DNA of 64,000 bases. Source: Pedobacter steynii. GTDB lineage: Bacteria > Bacteroidota > Bacteroidia > Sphingobacteriales > Sphingobacteriaceae. Shown one piece after another: positions 18,668-26,943 of the stretch (position 1 is the first letter of the stretch; every line of letters starts with the position of its first letter). The notes under the pieces were generated by a model. That model was not told the origin of the DNA. It saw nothing but the letters and a program-made list of their open reading frames with translations, and did no database searches. The translations under genes and the position numbers were made by a program. Location: assembly GCF_001721645.1 (NCBI RefSeq), contig NZ_CP017141.1:1302001-1366000 (forward strand). The letters are read 5' to 3'.

Positions 18668-19918
18668 TTATATTCTTTGTTTAAGTTTTAACAGTTTAAT
18701 ATGGAGCTGGCCCTGTCTCAATACGGTGATAATCACACTTTTTCCATCTCCGGCCCTTAGGATTCTGTTTACTTCGGTCAGGGTAAAGCCGGTTGCAGGG
18801 ACAAAATTAATATAAACAATTTCATCTTCCGGCTCCAGGCCGCTAAGCTCCGCCGGGGAATTCGGCTCAATCCGGCTAATGAAATAATGATCAATATCGG
18901 GTCCGTCTGCATAAACCTCCATTCCGGCCATGTCATGTTCAAAAGGGCGTTTAAAATTGCTGTTTCGCCTTAAATACATGCTGTTGTCGCCGTAGTCAAA
19001 AACAATGTCGAACCGGCTGAGTACATCCGCTCCCAGATTTCCGTTCCGGTCTTTAAGGAGGATTTTTCCGGCTACTTCATCATACTTCGGAAAGGAAGTC
19101 AGCACTTTTTTTAAGCTGAATTCTCCGATTTTCAGTGTAGAGGTACGTCCTATATTTCCACTGATCGGCCCCCCAAGCCCCATTCCCAGGTTTGCCGGAA
19201 TCGAAGCGGAAGGCACTGGAAATGGCTTTTCATTGAGGATTTCCAGAGAAATGGCATGACTGGCACCATTGTCGATCAGTACTTTAATGGGGATATTTCC
19301 AAGCTCCGAAGATTCAATATTGACAATGGCATAAGGTTTATCGTTGATCATCTCCAGGGGTATACGTTCGCCTTTGATCTTTCTGTTTAGATCAGGCAGA
19401 AAGAAAACCAATCTTTTAGAGGAGTACTTAACGTCTACAATAAAACTTTTAAAAAAATGATAGCCCAATAAACCATGAATGGGCATGCCTACATAACCCG
19501 ATAACCTGAACAGGTCTTCTTTCAGAATTGCTGTAGGAATCTGATCAATAGAAGACTTACCAACTCTTGCAGAAATACTTCTGGAAACAAAAGCTTCAAT
19601 TTCATTGCCTTTGCCTAATCCGGCTATTTTTATGACGCGCAAATCTTTTAGCTTCAGGCTGTCTGTCAGGGCTGGATCGGATATGATCATTGGGCCTACG
19701 CCAGTATCTAGTATAAAGTTAAAAGGCCCTCTTTCATTAATATAAACGGGAATAATGATCAGATTTTTGATCAGCAAAAAGTTAATTGCATCTTTCTGAC
19801 GGGTACCACTGAACTGGAAAGTCTGGGTATAACCAGCCTCCAGCGTAAGCAGAAAAGCCATTATGGCGACCAGGAACTTTAGGCAGGTCAATTTTATAGC
19901 GCTCGTCAGAGGTTTCAT
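18668..19918 (-). CDS. Retropepsin-like aspartyl protease with PDZ domain
   Basis: 416-residue exported protein. After a signal sequence ending near YTQTF come two retropepsin-like halves: the first has FILDTGVGPMIIS and the second VLIDNGASHAISL, each providing one D-[TN]-G catalytic-type motif. In the second the motif is DNG rather than DTG/DSG, so full two-Asp catalysis is plausible but not certain. A C-terminal PDZ domain (about 325-410) has ISRIEPNSPAELSGLEPEDE. Probably a periplasmic peptidase of the aspartyl-protease-family group common in Bacteroidota. Divergent from the dacB-like gene by about 30 nt. Confidence 0.85.
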   Translation of the reverse strand: MKPLTSAIKLTCLKFLVAIMAFLLTLEAGYTQTFQFSGTRQKDAINFLLIKNLIIIPVYINERGPFNFILDTGVGPMIISDPALTDSLKLKDLRVIKIAGLGKGNEIEAFVSRSISARVGKSSIDQIPTAILKEDLFRLSGYVGMPIHGLLGYHFFKSFIVDVKYSSKRLVFFLPDLNRKIKGERIPLEMINDKPYAIVNIESSELGNIPIKVLIDNGASHAISLEILNEKPFPVPSASIPANLGMGLGGPISGNIGRTSTLKIGEFSLKKVLTSFPKYDEVAGKILLKDRNGNLGADVLSRFDIVFDYGDNSMYLRRNSNFKRPFEHDMAGMEVYADGPDIDHYFISRIEPNSPAELSGLEPEDEIVYINFVPATGFTLTEVNRILRAGDGKSVIITVLRQGQLHIKLLKLKQRI

Positions 19919-19947
19919 TGAACTAATTTAATAAATTAGTGCTCAGT

Positions 19948-21297
19948 ATGGATATGGTTAAGGATAAAAACAAAATTTATATTTTTAATAAAGGAGGGAT
20001 TTTTCTTTTTTTGCTGAGCTGCAGTCTTTTATTCGGGGCTTGTTCCCTGGAAAGACGTTTGTCCTCCAACCTCGACCAGAATTTTAAACGATCAAAAATT
20101 CTGAATGGACACCATGTTGGCTTTGTTTTATTTGATCCGGTTGAGAGAAAAACGGTCTTTGAGAAAGATGCTAACAAATACTTCGTTCCTGCTTCAAATG
20201 TAAAGCTGCTTACCTTTCTCACGACTCTGAAAATGTTGGGAGACTCTGTTCCTTCTCTTCGTTATATCGAAAGAAATGATTCTTTGATCTTCTGGGGAAC
20301 CGGCGATCCATCTTTTTTACAAAGCCGGATGAAAGAGGGGCATGCATTTGATTTTTTAAAGGCTACAAATCGTAAACTTTTCTTTGCGCCAGGGAGATAT
20401 ATAGGTCCTCCGTATGGACAAGGATGGTCCTGGGATGATTATAACGACTATTATCAGGCCGAAATCAATGAATTACCCGTTATGGACAACCTGATCCATG
20501 TTAAAGCCGAAAATGGAAAGTTGCAAATCCGGCCGGGCGCATTTCTGGACTGTTTTGTCATAGATAGTGTTGCGAGGGTAAAGCCGTTTAATGTGAGGCG
20601 CAATGTCACAGAAAATGTATTTAGCTATCCCTTAATGAGTATTCCGGATGGCTTTTCACAGGAAATCCCATATAAACTGAGTGTAGCAACCACCTTAACA
20701 CTGCTTTCTGATACCTTACATAAGCCTGTTGGCCTGGTTCGAATGAACATGCCGGAAGATGCTAAAACATGCTATAATGTCAGAACGGATAGCCTGTTGA
20801 AAGAGATGTTACAGCCTAGTGATAACTTTATTGCCGAACAACTTTTATTGGTCTGCTCCAATCAGCTGGGAAGCGATCTTAGTACGGAAAAGACCATTAA
20901 GCAAATGCTGAGGACTCATTTGTCGGGCTTGCCCGATTCCGTGGCATGGGTGGATGGTTCTGGGCTATCCAGAATGAACCTGCTTACACCCAGAGACATT
21001 ACTACAGTCTTAGATTTGATTTATAAAGAAATCAATGATGAGCGGCGGCTTTTTAGTCTGTTACCAGCCGGAGGAAAATCGGGAACTTTAAAGAATGCTT
21101 ATCCAAAAACCGAAAATCCATATGTCTTTGGGAAAACAGGAACATTGTCCAATATTCACAATCAAAGTGGGTATGTGTTGACTAAAAAAGGAAAGCTATA
21201 CATTTACTCCTTTATGAATAACAATTTTGTGCACCAGACAACTACCATCAGAAATGAGATAGGAAGGATTATAAGGGAGGTACATGAAAAATTTTAA
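19948..21297 (+). CDS. dacB: D-alanyl-D-alanine carboxypeptidase/endopeptidase, PBP4 (S13) type
   Basis: Removes the terminal D-Ala of peptidoglycan stem peptides or cleaves cross-links. About 449 residues. Lipoprotein signal with LFGAC; then the penicillin-binding motifs in order: SNVK (SxxK, near residue 83), SDN (SxN, in PSDNFIAEQLL) and KTG (in FGKTGTLSN), with the S13-type GGKSGTL just upstream. The start is ATG 19948 (MDMVKDK) rather than the GTG at 19939. Its 3' end overlaps the next gene by 14 nt, and a GGGAGG ribosome site for that gene lies inside it, so the two are translationally coupled. Confidence 0.93.
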   Translation: MDMVKDKNKIYIFNKGGIFLFLLSCSLLFGACSLERRLSSNLDQNFKRSKILNGHHVGFVLFDPVERKTVFEKDANKYFVPASNVKLLTFLTTLKMLGDSVPSLRYIERNDSLIFWGTGDPSFLQSRMKEGHAFDFLKATNRKLFFAPGRYIGPPYGQGWSWDDYNDYYQAEINELPVMDNLIHVKAENGKLQIRPGAFLDCFVIDSVARVKPFNVRRNVTENVFSYPLMSIPDGFSQEIPYKLSVATTLTLLSDTLHKPVGLVRMNMPEDAKTCYNVRTDSLLKEMLQPSDNFIAEQLLLVCSNQLGSDLSTEKTIKQMLRTHLSGLPDSVAWVDGSGLSRMNLLTPRDITTVLDLIYKEINDERRLFSLLPAGGKSGTLKNAYPKTENPYVFGKTGTLSNIHNQSGYVLTKKGKLYIYSFMNNNFVHQTTTIRNEIGRIIREVHEKF

Positions 21298-22315
21298 CTT
21301 GAAAATGCCTTTTTCTGCTCATATTTCGGAGGGAGGACAGCAATATTTGTATTTCGGAGGAACGGCTTACCTTGGGATTCCACAACATCCTGAGTTCTTA
21401 AATTTTTACCTGGAAGGGATACATAAATTCGGATTGAATAATGGAACCAGCAGGACTAATAACATTCAGCTGGGGATATACAATGAAGCGGAAAGCTATG
21501 CCGCGAAGCAATTTGGTGCTGATGCGGCGCTGATTACTTCAAGTGGTTATCTTGCTGCTCAGTTGCTGGTCAGGTATTTTTCTTCCTCGGGAGAGGTTCT
21601 GTATGCACCTCAGACACATCCTTCTCTTTGGTCTGGACAGAAACCGGTTGAAACAGGGAATTTTGCCGACTGGGCAAGGGAGAGCCTGACAAAAATCAAT
21701 AACAGTGATCAGGAGGACTGGGTATTGATCAGTAATGCTTTAAATAATCTTTTTCCGGAAGGGTATGACTTTTCATTCATCAAAGAAATTCATCCCGGAA
21801 AGAAAGTTATTTTAATCGTTGATGATTCCCATGGAATTGGCGTTTTGGATGGAGGACGGGGTATCTTTAACCAGATTCCAAAGATGGATCAGACAGAGGT
21901 CGTGGTTGTCGCCTCTATGGCTAAGGCTCTTGGTATAGATGCCGGGATTATTCTGGGGACCGAAAAAACAATTAAGAAGTTAAAAACCAGCAATGAGTTC
22001 TTGGGTGCATCACCTCCGGCGGCGGCAGGTTTATTTGCATTTATGCAGGCAGGAGAAATCTATAAAAGAGAACAGGAGAAACTGATTGCGCTAACTGCTT
22101 ATCTGGCTTCACAGATTCCTTCAGAATGGAAACATATAGCCGGATTTCCTGTTTTTTATCATCCTGATGGAAAAACATTTGAACGGCTAATGAAGAAGAA
22201 TATACTGATTTCGTCCTTTCCTTATCCCGATCCAAATAGCTGGCCGGTTAACAGAGTCGTATTGAGCAGCTGGCATACTAAAAAAAATATTAATCAGTTA
22301 ATCTTATCAATATGA
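21284..22315 (+). CDS. PLP-dependent alpha-oxoamine synthase-like enzyme
   Basis: 343-residue fold-type I PLP enzyme resembling 8-amino-7-oxononanoate synthase/KBL. Visible are LGLNNGTSRTNN-type substrate contacts (FGLNNGTSRTNN), the VDDSHGIGVLDGGRG motif (Asp and His contacting the cofactor), and SMAKALGIDAGII with the Schiff-base lysine. It is shorter than canonical BioF (about 385) and sits in no biotin cluster, so the substrate is unknown; a biotin role should not be assumed. It overlaps the upstream carboxypeptidase gene by 14 nt and the downstream phosphatase gene by 4 nt (ATGA). Confidence 0.8.
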   Translation: MKNFNLKMPFSAHISEGGQQYLYFGGTAYLGIPQHPEFLNFYLEGIHKFGLNNGTSRTNNIQLGIYNEAESYAAKQFGADAALITSSGYLAAQLLVRYFSSSGEVLYAPQTHPSLWSGQKPVETGNFADWARESLTKINNSDQEDWVLISNALNNLFPEGYDFSFIKEIHPGKKVILIVDDSHGIGVLDGGRGIFNQIPKMDQTEVVVVASMAKALGIDAGIILGTEKTIKKLKTSNEFLGASPPAAAGLFAFMQAGEIYKREQEKLIALTAYLASQIPSEWKHIAGFPVFYHPDGKTFERLMKKNILISSFPYPDPNSWPVNRVVLSSWHTKKNINQLILSI

Positions 22316-22818
22316 AGCGTGTTTTATTTGTTTTTTTGATCTTTTGTGCCATACAAAGCTTACAGGCACAGCAAACTACCAGAATCTGGATTGTAAGGCA
22401 CGGAGAAAAGAACCTGGAGGATCCAAAAGAGAAAGATCCTGAGCTAACTCTCAAAGGTAAGGAACGTGCATTGGCACTGGTAAAATACCTTAGAGGAAAG
22501 AAGGTGAGTGCGTTATTTAGCACGGATTACAAAAGGACCAGAGAGACACTGACCCCACTGGCAACGCGAATGAAATTGCCCATACAGTTATACAATTCAA
22601 AAGATAACAAGGCGTTGGCAGATACGATCTTAAACAATTACAAGGGCAAGAACGTGGTAATTTGCGGGCATTCAAATAGAATTCTGGATATTATTGCTTC
22701 GTTTGGTGGTTCAACGTCTGTAAAAGAGATTTCTGAAGAAGAATATAGTTACATTTTTTTTCTGGAAATTAAGGGAGAGCAGGTCATTGTAAAAGACCGG
22801 CATTATGGTAAGTTATAG
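22312..22818 (+). CDS. Exported histidine phosphatase (phosphoglycerate mutase superfamily)
   Basis: 168 residues: signal peptide (MKRVLFVFLIFCAIQSLQA), then the branch-1 histidine-phosphatase core with WIVRHGEKN (catalytic RHG) and VVICGHSNRI (second catalytic His), plus TDYKRTRET that supplies the conserved Arg. Likely periplasmic; substrate unknown. Translationally coupled to the AONS-like gene by ATGA. It ends convergently, overlapping the VanX-like gene by 6 nt. Confidence 0.88.
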   Translation: MKRVLFVFLIFCAIQSLQAQQTTRIWIVRHGEKNLEDPKEKDPELTLKGKERALALVKYLRGKKVSALFSTDYKRTRETLTPLATRMKLPIQLYNSKDNKALADTILNNYKGKNVVICGHSNRILDIIASFGGSTSVKEISEEEYSYIFFLEIKGEQVIVKDRHYGKL

Positions 22819-23499
22819 TTTTTCGAAAGGAATGTCCATGAGGGCATAGTTTTTCCAACCCTTAAAATCGAAGTGCCACCATTCGTTATGAAGTACTTTA
22901 AATCCATGACTTTCCATTACGTTGATCAGCAGGTCTCTGTTTTTTTTAATGTTGGCAGGAAGATCAGGGTAAGTGGCTGAGGCTTTAGGAGAAAAGCTGT
23001 CGTAAGGAGTTGGCATGGGAACATCTTTTCCTGTTTTCAGATAAATGAGGCTAAGGTCTACTGCACAGCCTCTGTTGTGTCTGGACCCTTCTCTTGGATT
23101 GGCAACGAAATTTTTATCCGAAGCTTTAATATATAAGGTCTTGGTTGCTGCATAAGGACGATAACTATCGTAAATCTTTAGCCCATAGCCCTTTTTCCGG
23201 AGCTCCTTTTGTATGTGCTGTAACTGCTCAGCAACTGGTTTTCTGGCAAAAGCCCTTGCCTGCTTATAAACGGCCAGCTTCATGAAATTATTCGTGGTCG
23301 CATACCTGATGTCTAAAATAAGATCCGGTATTTCCTTGTTAAGCTCGATCAGTTTATTTCGGGGATTTTCTTTACAGGAGTTGAGGTAGTGTTGGTAGTC
23401 ACTGATTACTTTTATCGTCGGCTGCGGTTTTTTTTTATGTTGTGCGCAAAGAGGGGAAAAGCTGAAACTCAGAAAAACGAGAAAAAAGAATTTTATCAT
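22813..23499 (-). CDS. D-alanyl-D-alanine dipeptidase (VanX/DdpX, M15D)
   Basis: Zinc dipeptidase cleaving free D-Ala-D-Ala. 228 residues: signal peptide (MIKFFFLVFLSFSFSPLCAQ), DLILDIRYATTNNF near the start of the catalytic domain, then the M15 ligands SRHNRGCAVDLSL (His and Asp) and NEWWHFDF (catalytic Glu and third zinc His). Family length matches. It is exported, so it probably acts in cell-wall peptide recycling rather than vancomycin resistance; no vanHA genes are present. It lies 6 nt downstream of the alanine dehydrogenase gene. Confidence 0.92.
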   Translation of the reverse strand: MIKFFFLVFLSFSFSPLCAQHKKKPQPTIKVISDYQHYLNSCKENPRNKLIELNKEIPDLILDIRYATTNNFMKLAVYKQARAFARKPVAEQLQHIQKELRKKGYGLKIYDSYRPYAATKTLYIKASDKNFVANPREGSRHNRGCAVDLSLIYLKTGKDVPMPTPYDSFSPKASATYPDLPANIKKNRDLLINVMESHGFKVLHNEWWHFDFKGWKNYALMDIPFEKL

Positions 23500-23505
23500 G
23501 CGCAG

Positions 23506-24732
23506 TTATTGATTAGAAACAACCAGAAGTTCAATATCCTTATAGGGAAGGTTAAACATGTTGGCCAGATCCTTATTGGTCAGATGCCCCTGATAGATGT
23601 ACAATGCTTCTCTGATCCCGGGTTTGCTCCAGACCACACCCATTAGTCCACCCATATCTCCAATGTCCAGTAAGATAGGAGCAAAAATATTAGTCAAGGC
23701 ATATGATGCAGTTCGGGGAACCCTCGACGCAATGTTCGGAACACAATAATGGATGACCTCATGTTTTCTGAAAACAGGATTACTGTGATTGGTTACTTCT
23801 GAGGTTTCGAAGCATCCACCCTGATCAATGCTGACGTCGATCACGACGGAGTTGGGTTTCATCCTGGAAACAGTTTCTTCCATAACAATGCATGGACTTC
23901 GGCCATGAGTTGCTCGAATTGCACCAATCACTACATCGCAAGTCGTAATTGCCTTACCTAAAACGATAGGTTGCATTACGGAAGTGAAGACCCTGCTTCC
24001 TAAGTTGTTTTGGAGCCTTCTAAGGCGATAGATAGAGCTATCGAACACTTTTACTTCCGCACCCAGAGATAATGCCGTACGCGCGGCGTATTCTCCGACC
24101 GTTCCGGCGCCTAAAATGACAATTTCGGTTGGAGGTACTCCGGTGAAGCCACCAAGCATCAGGCCCTTTCCTCCGGTGGCGGTGCTTAAGTATTCTGCTG
24201 CAATAAAAATTGACGTTGCACCGACAATTTCACTCATTGCCCGGACAACACTCAAAATTCCCCCCTCATCGCGAAGGTTTTCGAAACACAGGGCATTGAT
24301 TTTTTTATTCAGCAGCGCTTTGAGGTAATTTTCTTTCAGACCCCCCATTTGAAGCGCGGAGATCAGTGTTTGCCCTTTGTGCATCATCGCAATTTCCTCC
24401 AAAGTAGGGGGGGCAATTTTTACCAGGATATCAGCTTCGAAAATTTCCTTTTTATGAAAGGAAATCCTGGCACCCTGTTCACTGTAGTCATTATCGGAAA
24501 AATTAGCACCGACGCCGGCACCGCTTTCAATAATCACCCGATGACCATTGTTGATCAGTAAGGCAACAGACAAAGGGGTTAATGCAATTCTGTTCTCCTG
24601 AAAGGAAATCTCTTTCGGAATGCCAATATACAGACTGTTGTTTTTTTTATTTGTTTCTGACAATGTCTCTTTAGGCTGTATTAGCCCTTTTTGAGCAATA
24701 GAGGCCATTCCTTCACGTAATCCTGTAGCCAT
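23506..24732 (-). CDS. ald: Alanine dehydrogenase
   Basis: NAD-dependent reversible deamination of L-alanine to pyruvate. 408 residues with an N-terminal extension of about 35 residues before the usual start region IGIPKEISFQENRIALTP. The Rossmann motif is ILGAGTVGEYAARTALSLG, and the AlaDh/PNT signatures include SGAGVGANFSDNDY and VVIDVSIDQGGCFETSE. Followed after 6 nt by the exported VanX-like dipeptidase gene, fitting a role in alanine catabolism or recycling. A relative, saccharopine/PNT-type enzyme, is less likely given the alanine dehydrogenase C-terminus. Confidence 0.92.
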   Translation of the reverse strand: MATGLREGMASIAQKGLIQPKETLSETNKKNNSLYIGIPKEISFQENRIALTPLSVALLINNGHRVIIESGAGVGANFSDNDYSEQGARISFHKKEIFEADILVKIAPPTLEEIAMMHKGQTLISALQMGGLKENYLKALLNKKINALCFENLRDEGGILSVVRAMSEIVGATSIFIAAEYLSTATGGKGLMLGGFTGVPPTEIVILGAGTVGEYAARTALSLGAEVKVFDSSIYRLRRLQNNLGSRVFTSVMQPIVLGKAITTCDVVIGAIRATHGRSPCIVMEETVSRMKPNSVVIDVSIDQGGCFETSEVTNHSNPVFRKHEVIHYCVPNIASRVPRTASYALTNIFAPILLDIGDMGGLMGVVWSKPGIREALYIYQGHLTNKDLANMFNLPYKDIELLVVSNQ

Positions 24733-24794
24733 TTTATTTAATGATATTTGGATTGAAATTAAGCAAAATACCTGAAAATAAGCGTATTTGGAAT

Positions 24795-25211
24795 TTATAT
24801 TTTAGAAATTGACAGTAGTCTTTCATTTTCACCTGAAACTGTAATTTCTATTTTCAGATAATGATCAGGCAGAAGTTCCTGGACTCTTTCCGGCCATTCT
24901 ATCAGGCAGATATGGTCTGAATAGAAATACTCTTCATAGCCGATATCATAGGCTTCCTGAAGGTTCTTGATTCTGTAAAAGTCAAAATGATAAATGTTTC
25001 TTTCTTTTCCTTCATATTCATTAACAATAGAAAAAGTAGGACTGGATACGACTTCTGTTACCCCCAACGCTCTGGCCAGAACCTTGATAAAGGTGGTTTT
25101 TCCGGCACCCATCTCTCCTTCAAAGATAAAGATGCGCTCGTCTGCGGCAAATGCCAGCACATCTATAGCGGCCTGATCCAGGTCTGCTAAATGATTAACC
25201 TCAATTTTCAT
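24795..25211 (-). CDS. tsaE: tRNA t6A biosynthesis ATPase TsaE
   Basis: P-loop ATPase that works with TsaB and TsaD to form N6-threonylcarbamoyladenosine at tRNA position 37. 138 residues, family length. Walker A is FEGEMGAGKTTFIKVLARAL; then SSPTFSIVNEYEG, the family-specific IYHFDFYRIKN (Walker B-like Asp and Tyr-Arg), and LIEWPERVQELLP. ATG at 25211. It is separated from the upstream porX by a clear terminator, so it likely uses its own promoter or read-through. Confidence 0.95.
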   Translation of the reverse strand: MKIEVNHLADLDQAAIDVLAFAADERIFIFEGEMGAGKTTFIKVLARALGVTEVVSSPTFSIVNEYEGKERNIYHFDFYRIKNLQEAYDIGYEEYFYSDHICLIEWPERVQELLPDHYLKIEITVSGENERLLSISKI

Positions 25212-25234
25212 TGGAATATATTGTTTCTTTAAAA

Positions 25235-25268
25235 AGATGAACCCATGTCCCGGGATATGGGTTCATCT
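25235..25268 (-). terminator. Terminator of porX
   Basis: Perfect 12-bp stem AGATGAACCCAT/ATGGGTTCATCT with a 10-nt loop, followed on the minus strand by TTTTT. It starts 15 bp beyond the porX stop codon. Confidence 0.88.
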
Positions 25269-25282
25269 GGTATATTATGATG

Positions 25283-26839
25283 TTATCTCGAGCTGTAAGT
25301 TGCCACCGGAATGATCATCTCTTCCAAGGAGATGCCCCCATGCTGGAAGGTTTCGTTATAGTAGTTTACGAACTGATTATAGTTGTTCTGATACACAAAA
25401 TAACGGTCTTCTTTTGCAAAGATATAGTTCGAACTGATATTAATCTTCGGTAGTTGAGCTTCATGTGGATTTTTAATTAAGAACACCTCTTTGGCGTTAT
25501 AGTTAAGATTCCGGCCTTGTTTATACCTTAAATTGGTATTGGTATTCCGGTCTCCGATAACTTTGCTCGGATGTTTTACCCGGATTGTTCCGTGATCCGT
25601 TGTGATGACTAATTTTACTTTTTTCTGTGAAATCTTTTTCAGTAACTCCATTAGTGGAGAGTGTTCAAACCAGGAAAGAGTTAAAGAACGGTAAGCGGCA
25701 TCATCATTTGCAAGTTCGCGAATCATTTGCATATCTGTTCTGGCATGAGAAAGCATATCGACAAAGTTATATACGATCGCATTAAAGTCATTCTGGAGCA
25801 AATTATTGATCTGATCATTCAGCGCTTTGCCATCATCATAGGTCAGGATTTTATTGTAACTGAATTTACAGTCCTTACGCAGGCTTCTTTTTATCTGATC
25901 TGCCAAAAAGGCGCTCTCATGCATGTTTTTTCCACCCTCATCATCATCATTCTGCCATAGTCCCGGGAAGCGTTTCTCCATTTCCAAAGGCATTAACCCG
26001 GAAAATATGGCATTTCTTGCGTATTGCGTGGCAGTAGGAAGAATACTGGAATAAGTGTCTTCTTCATCTAAGCGAAAATGTTCGGTGATTAATGGGTTTA
26101 TGATACGCCACTGGTCATATCTCAAATTGTCAATCAGGATAAAAAATACCGGAGTGTTGTTCCCATTGATTAAAGGGAAGGCTTTTTTCTTCAGGAGCTC
26201 GTTGGAAAGCAGAGGTGCTTTCCCTTTTCCATTTACCCAGCCCAGATAATGGTCTTCGATAAATTTGGAAAATTGTGCGTTGGCTTCTGATTTCTGCATG
26301 GTGAGGATTTCGTGCATTTGGGAATCATCTAATTTTTCCAGTTCCAGCTCCCAAAAAACAAGCTTTTTATAAACCTCTACCCATTCCTCATAACTCAGTT
26401 TGTCGTTTAGCGTCATTCCCAGACGACGAAAATCCTGCTGGTAGGCCATAGATGTCTTTTCGCTGACCAAACGCTTATTGTCAATGATCTTTTTAATAGT
26501 CAGCAATACCTGTTTTGGGTTTACCGGTTTGATCAGATAATCATCAATTTTAGAGCCGATCGCATCTTCCATTAAATTTTCTTCTTCACTTTTGGTAATC
26601 AGGACAACCGGAACGTCATTGCGGATATTTTTGATTGCCGTAAGGGTTTCCAGGCCTGTTAATCCGGGCATGTTTTCATCTAGAAATACCAGGTCAAAAT
26701 GCTCTTTACCAAATGCTTCGAGTGCATCATTGCCATTTGTAAAGGTGGTCACATGATAGCCCTTCTCATTTAATAGTAATATATGTGGTTTTAATAAGTT
26801 AATCTCATCGTCGGCCCATAAAATTTTGGTTTCCTGCAT
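25283..26839 (-). CDS. porX: PorX: response regulator with PglZ/alkaline-phosphatase-like output domain
   Basis: Response regulator required for type IX secretion gene expression and function in Bacteroidota. 518 residues. Receiver domain 1-125 with acidic pocket ADDE (10-12), phosphoacceptor D54 in VFLDENMPG, the T/K switch region LITKSE and DDYLIKPVNP. The remainder is a PglZ-type alkaline phosphatase-fold domain with FFILIDNLRYDQWR, TATQYARNAIFSGLMP, FVDMLSHAR and TTDHGTIRVKHPS, the metal-binding residues of that superfamily. The partner kinase PorY and the por structural genes are not in the window, as is usual for this scattered regulon. Confidence 0.94.
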   Translation of the reverse strand: MQETKILWADDEINLLKPHILLLNEKGYHVTTFTNGNDALEAFGKEHFDLVFLDENMPGLTGLETLTAIKNIRNDVPVVLITKSEEENLMEDAIGSKIDDYLIKPVNPKQVLLTIKKIIDNKRLVSEKTSMAYQQDFRRLGMTLNDKLSYEEWVEVYKKLVFWELELEKLDDSQMHEILTMQKSEANAQFSKFIEDHYLGWVNGKGKAPLLSNELLKKKAFPLINGNNTPVFFILIDNLRYDQWRIINPLITEHFRLDEEDTYSSILPTATQYARNAIFSGLMPLEMEKRFPGLWQNDDDEGGKNMHESAFLADQIKRSLRKDCKFSYNKILTYDDGKALNDQINNLLQNDFNAIVYNFVDMLSHARTDMQMIRELANDDAAYRSLTLSWFEHSPLMELLKKISQKKVKLVITTDHGTIRVKHPSKVIGDRNTNTNLRYKQGRNLNYNAKEVFLIKNPHEAQLPKINISSNYIFAKEDRYFVYQNNYNQFVNYYNETFQHGGISLEEMIIPVATYSSR

Positions 26840-26943
26840 TATTGTATTTGTATAATGTAAATTAATCTTTCAAAAAAGAAAGTTCCCTTTCTTAGTATGG
26901 ATAAAAATAGCAATTTTTGTACCGTATAATTTATTTTTAAGGA

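Noticed and set aside
21284..22315. Biotin synthesis gene bioF
   Set aside because: Shorter than BioF and without bio neighbours; only the enzyme family can be supported.
22813..24732. Vancomycin-resistance cluster (VanX homologue)
   Set aside because: No vanH, vanA or vanRS genes; the dipeptidase is exported and sits beside alanine dehydrogenase, fitting recycling.
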